Positions 45,952 to 56,335 of a DNA stretch of 64,000 nt are shown one piece after another. The number at the start of each line of letters is the position of its first letter. The stretch's first letter is position 1. The DNA is taken from positions 1 to 64,000 of the forward strand of contig JAGMVK010000022.1 of assembly GCA_020747065.1 (NCBI GenBank), given 5' to 3'. Both the position numbers and the translations under genes were made by a program. This stretch comes from Cadophora sp. MPI-SDFR-AT-0126 (taxonomy: Eukaryota > Ascomycota > Leotiomycetes > Helotiales > Ploettnerulaceae). Below the pieces are notes generated by a model. That model saw only the letters and a list, made by a program, of their open reading frames with translations, was not told the DNA's origin and made no database searches.

Positions 45952-47069
45952 ATGGCTTCCACTGTCGCAGACCGCGGCACAAAGATTGACATAGACCTTG
46001 TACCTACGATTGAGAACTTACAACAAATACATACACCTGAGCGCTTATTACCCTCTCACGAGTTGATACCAAGCTCGAGGAAGAGGAGAGCATCTCCTTT
46101 AGAGACGTACCGTGGGACGAAACATTCTAAGGGTAACACATCTGCAACCTCAACCGTCACAGACAAACCTGCACCGCACAGCCAGGCACTGGTACCGACT
46201 GCTGAAGCTGTTATCGGGACGCCCGATACGATATTGGAGTCACCGTGGGATCATTACCGACAAGTCTTCGAGCTCAGTCTTGGTACCTTTGTTGCTGTTG
46301 TTTCCGAAAAGGCCACTCACGATCTCTTTACGATGAAGCGCTTTCAGGGTGCTGACGAGGTCCGCATGCTACAGTCACTTGGCCACAGAAACTTGCATCA
46401 AATGCTGGAATGTTTCCGCCTCAACGACGCCTACTTTGCAGTTTTTGGCTACGATCCCATCTCACTTGCACATATTGCATGCTCCCCCCCTTTCCTTACC
46501 GAGCTTCAGCTGGCGGCCATAGTAGGACAGGTGAGTATCATCACCTGGTCTGTAACTTCCGTTGCTGACTGATAAAGATCCTTGACGGGCTTGCGTATCT
46601 TGCTGCGAACGGCTTAGAACCGGGCCCCTACAAGTGCTCAAATATCCTTCTCGACTCTGGTGGTACTGTCAAAATTAGTAAGTTGGAACTGAATTCATTG
46701 AATCTGTACTTATGCATTGAATAGCAAGTCATGAGTCCTGCAAAAGGATCACCTCGAAACAGGACCTGAAGGCTTTAGGGTATGTAACCATGGAACTTAT
46801 GCAGAAATACCCCAACAGCAGTGGGTCTATCGGCCTGGAGGACTTCGAACACTGGCCCTCCGATGGTGATGCAGTTAGCTTTCTGGCGATGACCACGTCA
46901 GCGACGTCGCTTGAACAGCTCTTGTCTGTGAGCAGGTCCTATCTTCTTAATAATGCGTTGCTGACATTCACAGCATCCACTCCTAGATTGTGAATGGAGG
47001 GACGAGGATCTCAAATGGATAGTGGCACTGGCGGCTGTCACTACTCACCGAGGTTGGCGTTATAAATAG
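45952..47069 (+). CDS. Kinase-like protein lacking catalytic residues
   Basis: Four exons (45952-46530, 46578-46677, 46725-46927, 46974-47069; introns 46-47 nt) give 325 residues. After a basic linker (SRKRRAS) comes a kinase fold: YRQVFELSLGTFVAVVS, then FTMKRF for the ATP-binding Lys, EVRMLQSLGHRNLHQMLECF, LQLAAIVGQILDGLAYLAAN and LDSGGTVKI. The catalytic-loop Asp (HRD) is replaced by PYKCSNILL, and the DFG site by SHE. It should not transfer phosphate; a scaffold or decoy role is inferred. A further exon in the 47136-47223 region (PYRAPVARMI end) is possible. Transcribed away from the DUF3723 gene. Confidence 0.75.
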
Positions 47070-47199
47070 GGTCAGGTCTGCTCTTGGTGTGTACATTGCT
47101 ACTGTTGTTCTTCGTGACTTGTGATAAGTACATGCAGTGAAGCAGAGCAAGAGCCAGAGACAGAAGTGGCACAGGTGATCGAAGCGCCAAAACCATACA

Positions 47200-47325
47200 G
47201 GGCACCAGTGGCACGGATGATCTAATCTGCAGTACAAATTGTAGAGAATCAAATTGCTACAGGAGGAAACAGAATGTCATTGCTCTCTTCTTTAGTTCGA
47301 ATAGATGTCTTAGGCTGTCGGGGCA
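47200..47325 (+). repeat. Segment shared with 35757-35885
   Basis: Second copy of the block encoding YRAPVARMI and its downstream sequence; may be a 3' exon/UTR of the pseudokinase gene. Confidence 0.5.
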
Positions 47326-47468
47326 GGCCTCCTGAGTAATTACTGTGCGTTAGATTAGTCTTCCTCGGACCCTCAGCATAACAACAAATTGTCAAATTAA
47401 ATTATCACTGTCTGTATTGTTGTTATTAGCCTCTCCCTACTCTCCTTCCCATCCTTGCTCAGCGACCT

Positions 47469-48204
47469 TCAAACCAGGACCAAGAACTGGTCCAAATCAA
47501 GATTCAAGAGATCAGCACTCTGAAAGTAGTGTTTATTTTGGAGGTGGCGACGGAAATTATCTTTCCGCTTAATGAAGTGACAGGCCGTAACTTCGCCGCA
47601 TTTACAGCCTGCTACTGGACATCGGTATCGTGGCCTAGTCTCGTGGATATCTTTGATATGGCGACGAAGGTCTTTGGGCCATTGGAACGCTGGAGTATCG
47701 CAGCCAAGATCACACTTATAAGGCTTTCGGGAGATGGATGATCTGTAAGCTGTTAATTTCCACCAGAGACAATAGGGGAGTGGCTACTACATACCTGAAA
47801 CTCGCTCGCTTTACCGCGAATCTGTTGTCCTTAGAACTGGTGCTTTGACAAGATTTTTGTGCTCCGTGTAGATGCGTCTCCAAGCAGGATAACCTCCCTT
47901 GCGTAGTCACAAGAGCCCCCTCGGATTGTTCCTCTTCTGGCGATGTTTCGAGAGCTGACTCTGGATCAGAGAGATCCTCCTCAACCTCCAGATGAACTTC
48001 GACACATCTTACTCCAGCGCCATCCATCCAACCTCCCCCGCCATCCTGTGAGATATCTGCAGCATCTTCGCATATCCACGCAGCCTCGACCCAATAGGCC
48101 CCATCAGAGTAGTTGACTTCATCGATAAGCAAGATTGTTGAAGCTTCCCTGGCTCTCGCGAACAGGATCCATTTCAACGTAGTGGATAGCAATTGTATTA
48201 CCAA
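47469..48204 (-). CDS. C2H2 zinc-finger protein, 5' end unresolved
   Basis: The last exon (47469-47742) encodes two fingers: YKCDLGCDTPAFQWPKDLRRHIKDIH and YRCPVAGCKC…FIKRKDNFRRHLQNKH. A 52-nt intron (47743-47794, GTATGT donor) connects it in frame to the exon upstream, which has an acidic middle part (EVEEDLSDPESALETSPEEE). The start is not found: the open frame begins with a non-ATG codon, and upstream exons likely lie between 48204 and 48780. Probable nuclear DNA-binding protein; targets unknown. Confidence 0.6.
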
Positions 48205-49186
48205 ATATGTTCCTCCTCACTCCCACTGGGCGCACTCCATACCAGAAAGGACTTCCGACGGACGACGACACATTGTGTTCACAGATGCGACCAAAGTCCA
48301 GATATTCTTGTTGTGTTCGAGGTTGTGGAGTGGCGGCGCAGATTGCAGAACGTCCTTGACGGGACGACGGATCAATGGCGAGATAACAGCCATCTTGGGA
48401 TGAACTCGTTAATGCGGAGATATATATTCGACTGTGGTTGTTGAAGTAAAGCGCAATGGTATGTTGGGATATCCTGGATACGCAAGAGTGACGATGGGGG
48501 GAAATGGATACATGAGTTGAGATCCGGAAGCGCCGCTAATCTGACTGGGGGGTAGCCGCCGTCGTTCCGGCTGAAGGATGGCCAACGACATCGACACAAA
48601 CAGTTGCTAACAACAGTCCATCGCATAACCTCTGTAACGGCAACCACGATATCTTTTGGCGGGGCCAACTCCGGTTTCCAAGCTGGAATAATCAACGGTC
48701 TGGTCAACGCTCAGTTCCATCACGATGCCCATCCTGTTAAGTCGCCCAGGCCGAAACTGACCCCGCGCTAATGACGTCCCCTTCCCGCAGAGCGACCATA
48801 GTGGCTGCGGCGCCACATATGTTCAGTGATGTGAGAGATCTACTTTTAACAGACCCCGCAGAGAATACTCCTTGTCATTTTCGCTATTGTACTAATCCAT
48901 CATTATTATTACAGTTCTATGAGAATCAGAATGCTGACCTCTTGTCCTCCTATAGAGACGCCTCCTCTTCGAAGCTCGGTCGATACTCCATTTCTTCGCA
49001 GATCCAGCCTGAATTTCGAACATGTCGACCATACTACAGGCGTTGTACATAAGAACCTCAATCACTATGGCGTATTGGTTAGTAAAGGATAGGGTGCGAT
49101 AGAAGATACTTAGAACGAGTCGGAATATTACTTGGGAAGCCAAGATGCATCATTTTGGCGGCAGCAAGGACTGTAGGTACAAATGT
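48205..49186. other. No complete gene; possible 5' exons
   Basis: Minus-strand stretch 48215-48392 (opening MAVISPLIRRPVKDVLQ) and one near 48610-48730 look protein-like and may be upstream exons of the C2H2 gene, but no consistent splice path was found. Confidence 0.35.
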
Positions 49187-49627
49187 CTATACATACGGCT
49201 GGTTTCCGTTTTTCGAAACTTCTTGGTCTGCTACCAACTCACAGGTTGTCCAACTACCTTCCTGGTTCTCCTTTGACAATTTCCTTCTCGTTCTTTGAAA
49301 ACGGCGCTTCTCAATGTCTTCCGGTAGAAAGTTCTTCGGGAGGGGATATGCGGTTTGCTAAATGAACATTAGCATCGTCGTGTATCTCAAGCAAACCATT
49401 ACCTGACTTACTATCTCTCTGAACGATGGCTGCTGTGATCTATAGCCCTCGGATACATAAGTTGTATATTTGCCATGCTTCCTGATGATCACTGCTACTT
49501 CGACACCTTCAAATCCCCCTAATTCATGAGCCTTATGAAGCAACGTCTTTTGCCTATTATTTATTCCCTCATTCTCTCTTTTTTTCCTTCTTCTCTGGTC
49601 GTTGAGTTTGACGTCTGTGTCATCCAT
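49187..49627 (-). CDS. Mini-MADS-box-like protein, copy 4
   Basis: Two exons, 49627-49412 and 49357-49187, with a 54-nt intron (GTAAGT donor, GCTAAT branch) give 128 residues. Exon 1 is exactly 216 nt, the same as in copy 1, and the intron lies in the same place. Core: RRRKKRENEGINNRQKTLL, HKAHELGGFEGVEVAVII, KHGKYTTY. Exon 2: QTAYPLPKNFLPEDIEKRR. The C-terminal tail is longer than copy 1, ending NGNQPYV. Intact reading frame. Confidence 0.6.
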
Positions 49628-50097
49628 AGAAGTCCAGGTGTTCTGTTCTACTCCGCTTAAGCATGAACCAGCTGAAGGTTGGCTTTTGAGGGTTGTATTT
49701 CTGGATTTATAGTCTGGTCATATATAGAGGAGCCTGAAATGGCCCCCTTCAAACCAAGGCGATGAGCCAAATTTAGACATACCGATCTCGAAATGGTCAT
49801 CGTCACCTAAGAGCTGGTTATGCACCACCTAGCTGACCTACGCCTGAAGTGGAAGGTGTGGGGTGGGGTTGTCCAGAGTGCAACCATCAAGAACCAGAGG
49901 GGGATGATCCATGGCCCACTCGTGAGATTGGGAGCTGACTAACATACGTGGAGAGAGAGTCAATCTCACTTAATGTCCCCATGCTCGAGGCGATTTCGTG
50001 AGCAGACCTGTCTAATGAGACCTCATACTGTTAGTCTTCATCAACTAGCGACAAGAGTGGCTCCGCCTAACATTGAATTGAGTCACTCTTTGCCTAT

Positions 50098-50155
50098 GCT
50101 TCTGCCCCTTGCTTCTGCCCCCTGCTTCTGCAACCTGCTTCTGCACCCTGCTCAT
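50098..50155. repeat. 12-bp tandem repeat (GCTTCTGCMCCY)
   Basis: About five units with small changes. Confidence 0.85.
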
Positions 50156-50345
50156 GCACTCCGCTGCCTCTCCCTTCGAAATCAAGTCATACTCTCTGTG
50201 TTATGTGATGGTATCCTGTGACTTCAATCAGTGCCGAGCTTACAAATGGCCTTTGTTCAAGTGTGTTTCTTGGCTCGAATTGAAAAGTGAACCACCGTAT
50301 GAAATGAGTGAGCACTGATGAATAGGAAGTAAAGAAAAACTTACT

Positions 50346-50828
50346 ATGCGTGTGTTTCCCTTTGGTATACTTGCGGAGGGCCGCCGGGGAAAAGACCTCG
50401 TCCTAAATACAGTACGCACAAACCCCACCATCACAACATGTCTTCCATGCTTCGAAAAACACTGCGAAAGGCGACTCCGTATAGAGTGCTGTGTAATCTT
50501 TGTCAAAAATCAAAATTGTCCCAGTATCGCTGAATGGGAATTGGAGCGGAAGGTTCTGTCTAGACAGAGCTGCAGAGAATGTTCAGACCGAGGAGTATGC
50601 GGAGCCCGTCATCATGATACCACGATGTTATGGGAAGCTTTATGCTGCGGATTCTACGAAATCACTCAGTCATATAAAAATATTTGTCTAGCTGATCGAG
50701 TTGAACTCTCTACGAAGGGTGGTTGGTGTTGTTATGTTGGGAGGTCCGAGCGCCCTTTGGAGGACCCCTTGATTTTGGAACATGGATGCGAAATCACTGT
50801 CGGAAAATTGACATGTATATGTACGTAA
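50346..50828 (+). CDS. Doubtful Cys-rich ORF
   Basis: 160 codons from ATG 50346 with 14 or so Cys residues in the second half (CRECSDRGVC, WEALCCGFYE, KGGWCCYVG). No signal peptide, no splice support, and an alternative frame nearby (MSSMLRKTLRKATPYRVLC) also looks coding. Listed for completeness only. Confidence 0.25.
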   Translation: MRVFPFGILAEGRRGKDLVLNTVRTNPTITTCLPCFEKHCERRLRIECCVIFVKNQNCPSIAEWELERKVLSRQSCRECSDRGVCGARHHDTTMLWEALCCGFYEITQSYKNICLADRVELSTKGGWCCYVGRSERPLEDPLILEHGCEITVGKLTCICT

Positions 50829-51360
50829 AGATTTCATCCACGGTACTCACCGCTTCTGAATAAGGAATTATGAGTGAGTGTGGATGGAGGAACGGCGTGT
50901 CATTCCCACCAACTTCGCTTCACAATGGTCGAAGGTCCATGTTGTCACTAGACTGAGGAAGAGTTCACATATCAAAGACTCTCGATGGGAGATGCTAACT
51001 ACAGTACGGCTAGATCAATCCTGGTAGAACAAAGCCGATTACTGTTTTGCCTTGTGGTCGTGAATTTGCATGCTGTTTATAGCTACGACATGAGACTACG
51101 ATGGCTTTTCTCCCGAAATACACCTCGGCGATCTGACGAATCATGTACGGATGAAGTTCGGAAGGCCACGTGCACTGGACGTACACTGGGGACAAGGGGG
51201 ATCACTGTGGCTTGTGCGGGGTAACCATACTGCCGCGAATACTCACAAGCTGTATATATACGGCAGGGCCAGGTCGCCCGATTCCAACTTTATCCCTCCG
51301 TTTTGCGTTATTCTCCTCCATCGACTTTGTCTTGAGCGACGCTACCCATCTCAGGTATTT

Positions 51361-52046
51361 ATGGACCAGCGGATCCAGAAAGCGTGCGATGGCTGCCGGA
51401 TTCGTAAGGTGAAATGCACTGGCACCCAGCCATGCGGGCAATGCAATCATCTGAACCTCCTCTGCAAATTCTCGGTTGCTAAAGGTCATCGCCTCCCACC
51501 AGTGCGTGGTCGTCTGCTTGCTCAGCTCAGGCAGGTTGGAACGGGAGCGTCTGAACTTCCTATCCTCAGTTCAGTCGCGGAACAAGAGAATAGTGGTCGA
51601 TATATGACCCCGGCCAAAGAACAACAACTACGGCCCCTCTCCCATTTTCCCGAGCATCCTTATTCCGAAGACTTCTTTACCCGTCTCTTACCCGACTATG
51701 AAAGGGCGGCTTACCCGGTCAACCCAATCATTACTAGCGATGAGATCGCCGAATCCATCCTGCACATGCGGACGGATCCTACCCATGCAGCTTTGGTATA
51801 CGCATTTGCGGCCGTCACCATCAATCTGGGTCAGACCTCCTGGCCGCTCAATGGAGAGATCTCTGCTAGGATTCGTGATCTCATGTGGCGAAGCCTCTCT
51901 GCACGCCATCAGGTGGATCCGGATGATGCGCTGCGAGAGATGCCCACCTCGGTTCGCCGCATTATGACATGTATCTTCTTGGAGATCTGTATGATGGCCT
52001 TCAAGAGGTATGACCGAAGCTTTACCCTCTTGCGTGAGGCAATCTC
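51361..52046 (+). pseudogene. Zn2Cys6 regulator (MAL-type), cut off by deletion
   Basis: Starts MDQRIQKACDGCRIRKVKC with a complete Zn2Cys6 cluster (spacing CX2CX6CX5CX2CX6C), which binds DNA in fungal regulators. It is followed by part of the regulator middle region (YAFAAVTINLGQ, RRIMTCIFLEICMMAFKRYD, SFTLLREAIS). At 52042-52050 the sequence becomes maltase coding in another frame, and this frame stops at 52131. The normal C-terminal half is missing. The maltase next to it points to a maltose-utilisation activator, but that is inferred from context. Confidence 0.7.
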
Positions 52047-53627
52047 TATGAAGATGTTTACCCTCCTTATGGCAGCCTCGCAGACATGGAGCTACTCACC
52101 CGGGAGAGTCATGCCCGTGGCATGCGAGTAATGCTCGATTTAGTCATCAACCATACCTCGGATCGGCACCCATGGTTTGTAGACTCGAGGTCGAGCAGGG
52201 CGAATCCCAAACGTGACTGGTATATCTGGCGCAAGGCAAGATATGGCCCAGATGGCCAGCGGTATCCGCCCAACAACTGGCGTGCAAACTTTGGCGGCGG
52301 AAGTGCTTGGGAGTGGGACCCGGTAACTGAGGAGTATTACCTACATCTGTTCGCCAAGGAGCAGCCGGATCTGAACTGTGAGAATCCGGTAACAAGGCGC
52401 GCCCTATATGCCAGCTCGATGGAATTCTGGCTAGAACGCGGCGTCGACGCCTTCCGCGTTGATACCGTCAATATGTACAGTAAACCGCCGGGTCTGCCTG
52501 ATGCCCCCATATCGAACCAAGAAGCGGATGTTCAGGCTGCTTACACGCTGTACTGCAACGGGCCGCGAATTCACGAGTACGTCGGTGAGATGAACGCCAT
52601 CTTGCGCAAGCACAACGCAATAACTGTTGGCGAGCTCCCGCACACGCCTGAAATGGAGCGGGTGCTGAAGTATGTGTCCGCTGAGGCCAGACAACTGGAC
52701 ATGGTCTTTCAATTTGACGTGGCGGATGTCGGCGTCGGAAAGATGCACAAGTTCGACACTGTGCCCCGAGCTTGGACGCTGTCCGACCTCAAGAGGGCCG
52801 TTGCCCGTACGCAGGACCTTATCCGCGGGACCGACGCCTGGACGACCGTCTTCCTTGAGAACCATGACCAGGCTCGAAGCATCAGTCGCTTTGCCTCTGA
52901 CTTGCCGGAGCATCGGGTCGCGTCGGGCAAAATGCTCGCACTTCTGGAGACAACGCTGTCCGGGACTTTGTTCCTGTACCAAGGCCAGGAGATCGGCGCT
53001 GTCAATGCGCCGGGGAAGAGCTATCCCATCGCCGAGTACAGAGATATCGAGAGCCTTCTTTACTATAAGATGGTCGACGAGCGCACCGGGGGTTGCGCGG
53101 ACACCCTCGATCGCGCCTTCTCGGCGCTCCAGCACCTCGCCCGCGACCACGCACGTATTCCCATGGCATGGGACGGCGCGGCCCCCAATGCTGGTTTCTC
53201 AGCCGCTGATGGTGCTGGCACAGGCGCCAGGGCGAGACCGTGGATGGCCACGCATCCGCTTGCCAGCGAGATCAACGTCGCGGACCAGATCAACAACGAA
53301 CGCAGCGTGCTCTCTTTCTGGAGGAAGATGCTGCGCTTCCGGCGGGAGCATGTGGACTTGCTTGTCTACGGAGACTTCAGGCTGCTACGAGTCGAGGACC
53401 CAGATCTCTTCATGTTCGCCAAGGACAATCACCAAGGCGACATGGCGGTGGTCGTCTTGAACTTTACGAAGAGCACGAAGGGGTGGGACCAACCCAGGCC
53501 AGAGGAATTGGGGCTTGGGGTTGCTGAGGGAATCCAGCTGACGATGCTGGTGTCCAGCGCAGAGGGTGCGGATGGCGGAAACCTGCTGGCACCCTTCGAG
53601 GCTAGGATCTATCGCGTTGACACTTGA
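52047..53627 (+). pseudogene. GH13 alpha-glucosidase (maltase), N-terminus missing
   Basis: Family GH13 maltase that hydrolyses alpha-1,4 glucosides. From YEDVYPPYGSLADM onward the enzyme is complete: LDLVINHTSD (region I), FRVDTVNMY (nucleophile Asp), ITVGELP (acid/base Glu), FLENHDQ (third Asp), and the C-terminal beta domain ending ARIYRVDT. The first ~80 residues, including strand 1 of the barrel, are absent and replaced by out-of-frame regulator sequence. ATG 52086 would start inside the barrel, so the product would probably not fold. Higher GC than its neighbours. Confidence 0.8.
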
Positions 53628-54539
53628 AACTGGCCCGAAGGTATAAAAGCGGATTCTGCCGCTCAAGAAGCTCCACATGGTTGCTGTTTGCAGTGATACT
53701 ATAGACTCTCTCAATATGGTAGATGAGTTATACCTCCCGATGCCTGCATTCTCCTATTCGGGTGGTCGATATCTAGGTAGAATACTTGCTTTAATTCGTC
53801 TTGTTTTGGTCGATGGTCGACTTACGATAGATCTTATAATGCTTCTCATGGTGAATGACGCTAACCGGCCTCTGATGCCGCTATATAAGTGAGGAATAGG
53901 AACAGTGGCTCTTTTGACTGAGAGACGCCCTAGATCAGGGAGAAAGGGACGAAGTTCTGGCGTCGGCTGAGCCGGCATGGGTAGTGTGGCTGGGTTTAAA
54001 TTCTCTTGAGTATTCAGGGCGGAAGCCGATTTCGTAAGCGACTGTAAAGCTGGTATGTAGGGGCTCAAGGAGTTAAGAATCCACTTCGAGAATTGTATTT
54101 GTAAATTAGTAATAGTTGCCCTATCGGTTTAGCCGCCGGGCGTTAATAAATTGTGTGTGTGTAAAGCTGGTGAGCCTGCGGGACGGCAATGAAGGCTAAT
54201 GTTCCCCACTCACGTAACCCGTCGAGCCGAGCCCCAGTCCAAAGCCATGACCAATCATAAGAGCCTCAATGAGGGGTAAGGCTTAGTTAAAGCTCGAGCC
54301 AAGAAGTGAATCAACACGTGAGTTGGTGTCACTGACCCTAAGAGCGGCTGCAATGTCACAGCAGTTGAGCTATTCCCTGGAGCGTAACCTGTCGAACAGG
54401 CCACCTGAAAGTCCAACTGCACCATTTACGATGACAGAATCGTTTTCGCTAAGTGGGTGCTTGCCGAGAACGTGGCTGACCCCTTCGATAACGCGATCGA
54501 GTATCCAAGCAGCTTTGCGGTACAGGTTCCTTTGATTCA
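53628..54539. other. Intergenic, holds TG-tailed insertion
   Basis: No supported gene. The 54055-54159 insertion is the only recognised item. Confidence 0.45.
54055..54159 (+). mobile_element. TG-tailed LINE 3'-end insertion with TSD
   Basis: About 105 bp matching the right arm at 9124-9233 (TAGTTGCCCT, AGCCGCCGGGCG, TAATAAATTGTGTG), ending in a TG tail. Both sides carry TGTAAAGCTGGT (54043-54054 and 54160-54171), a 12-bp target duplication typical of target-primed reverse transcription. Confidence 0.8.
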
Positions 54540-54791
54540 TCAATAGAAGTCACTAAACAGCCAGCCCAGACATCGACTGAATTTCTCCAAACGGTACTCC
54601 GCTCGCAGGTTTGAGACCTCCCTTGATGGTGCGATAGACCGCGAATCAAGCGAGTCCAAGAGGTGGGAAAGATCCGGTTTCCCTTCCTCGACCAACAGCC
54701 TCACTTGCTCATCAATGTGCTGTCGAGACTTCAAGAAGCCGCCTTCACGAGGAGACATGTGGTTGATTGCTGTTGCAAGCATGGTTTTCAT
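54540..54791 (-). CDS. Small hypothetical ORF
   Basis: 83 residues from ATG 54791 (MLATAINHMSPREGGFLKSR, then IDEQVRLLVEEGKPDLSHLL). Amphipathic helices likely. It follows the acidic repeat gene on the same strand by 108 bp; it could be a downstream exon of that gene. Not recognised. Confidence 0.35.
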   Translation of the reverse strand: MKTMLATAINHMSPREGGFLKSRQHIDEQVRLLVEEGKPDLSHLLDSLDSRSIAPSREVSNLRAEYRLEKFSRCLGWLFSDFY

Positions 54792-54898
54792 TTGACGAAG
54801 CTTTCGCGGACTACATCAGAAATAGAAGACATGTGAAAGAGAAAGAAACAGTATGACATGGACAAAAGCTCAAACCTCCCTCAAACGAGTGTTGCAAG

Positions 54899-56335
54899 TT
54901 AGACGCGCCTCGCTGCTCTCTGTTCCTTCTGATAACGGCGAGCCCGAGACAATTTCGTACGATACTTCTGGATGTCCTTAATGATCCAATCGAGACTACC
55001 AATCGTCCTGCTCGTCGCATTCATCTCAGACAAGAGGTATTCATCCATAGAACGGCCCTGGTGATCAGTGTTCTCAGGCTCCCCATCATCGCGACTTTCA
55101 ATCTGCTCAATCAAACGCTCAAGAACTTTGATTGTGTGTCCCACATGAGTATCTTGAAGCTGATTCAATCGCCCCTGAAGTCGAGATGAGCGAGAAAATT
55201 GTCGGGGAGAACCGGAATTGCTGTTGTCGTCGCTGTATTCAGACTCCATGTCTTCATCCAAGACGTCTCTTCCCACAATCCCACGAATGTAATCTGGCAC
55301 CTCATCGATCTGCTCATCATCAGATTCATCGACCACGATCAGCTGCGTTGAGCCGCCAACATCGGCGATCTGCTCATCATCAGAGTCCTCGATCATGATA
55401 GTCTGCATTGGTCCACCAGCAGCAGGGCTTTGGGGCATCTCCACCTGGGGTCCTTCCTCTTCAAGCTCGAAGCATGCATCTTCCTCCTCCTCCACGATGA
55501 TCGTGTCATGGTCGAGATTCCCAGTGGAGACACCCACCGCGCTGAGTTCCTCGCCGCCTGTCTTCTCCACAGGTATCAGTGCGCCTTCATCCATGGCCAC
55601 CATCGCACTGTCCTCGTCAACTGTGGCCTTGCCGGACGCGGGGTCTAGGATATTGACGTGAGTCGGGGCCTCATCGCGAATCGACGTCTCTATGTCACGG
55701 GAGATGGTCTCTTCGATGATACTGGCTGGAGCTGCATCCTCGGCTGCACCCCCGCTCGGTTGGACTGGGTCGTCAATGGGAGTGGAGGGTCGGATGCCAC
55801 CGAGGATAGTCTCTTCGATGACAGTGGCTGGAGCTGCATCCTCGGCAGCATCCTCGCTCGGTTGGCCTGCGTCATCAATGGGAGTGGAGGGTCGGATGCC
55901 GGGGATAGTCTCTTCGATGATCGTGGCTGGAGCTGCAGCCTCAGCTGCATCCTCGCTCAGTTGGCCTGTTGGGCCATCAATGGGAGTGGAGGATCGGATG
56001 CCACCGGGGAGGGTCTCTTCGATGATACTGGCTGGAGCTGCATCCTCGCTCGATGGTGCGACATCGCCCGTGGGCGCGGTATCGTCCATGATGCTGGCTG
56101 GGGCTGGGGCTGTGTCCTCGCGCCTGGAGCCGGCCGCCATTTCATCCATCATAGCTGCATCGACGTCAGTCGCAGGTGACGGTCCGTCCGTGATGATGCC
56201 CTCGCTCATGATGATATCTCGAGTCTGGGAAGCCATACCAATGGACACGGTGGGGAGGCGATGGGGCGTATCACTAGCAAGCTGGCCCTTTCGTGATCTG
56301 AGTTGACGAGTGGAACCGGAATTGTAGGCAGGCAT
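54899..56335 (-). CDS. Acidic repeat protein, unknown
   Basis: 478 residues in one exon. Basic start (STRQLRSRKGQ), then four to five imperfect repeats of about 34 residues (EDAAPASIIEET, GIRPSTPIDD), an acidic stretch (TIIVEEEEDACFELEEEG) and two copies of DESDDEQI-type peptides that resemble SUMO-interaction motifs (IVVDESDDE, IMIEDSDDE). A helical C-terminal part (LERLIEQIE, WIIKDIQKYRTKLSRARR) follows. No enzyme motif. Likely disordered, possibly nuclear. Internal repeats could vary in number between strains. Confidence 0.55.
   Translation of the reverse strand: MPAYNSGSTRQLRSRKGQLASDTPHRLPTVSIGMASQTRDIIMSEGIITDGPSPATDVDAAMMDEMAAGSRREDTAPAPASIMDDTAPTGDVAPSSEDAAPASIIEETLPGGIRSSTPIDGPTGQLSEDAAEAAAPATIIEETIPGIRPSTPIDDAGQPSEDAAEDAAPATVIEETILGGIRPSTPIDDPVQPSGGAAEDAAPASIIEETISRDIETSIRDEAPTHVNILDPASGKATVDEDSAMVAMDEGALIPVEKTGGEELSAVGVSTGNLDHDTIIVEEEEDACFELEEEGPQVEMPQSPAAGGPMQTIMIEDSDDEQIADVGGSTQLIVVDESDDEQIDEVPDYIRGIVGRDVLDEDMESEYSDDNSNSGSPRQFSRSSRLQGRLNQLQDTHVGHTIKVLERLIEQIESRDDGEPENTDHQGRSMDEYLLSEMNATSRTIGSLDWIIKDIQKYRTKLSRARRYQKEQRAARRV
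55690..56080 (-). repeat. Intragenic ~105-bp tandem repeats
   Basis: Four units with length changes in multiples of three, all in frame, coding the EDAAPA-IIEET-IRPSTPID pattern. Confidence 0.85.

Larger units (their letters stand above)
49628..51360. other. Gene-poor stretch
   Basis: Contains (GCTTCTGCACCC)n-type 12-bp repeats at 50098-50155 and one doubtful Cys-rich frame (50346-50828). The last 150 bp are the leader of the Zn2Cys6 gene. Confidence 0.4.

Noticed and set aside
52431..53150. 239-codon minus ORF opposite the maltase
   Set aside because: Mirror frame of GC-rich GH13 coding sequence.
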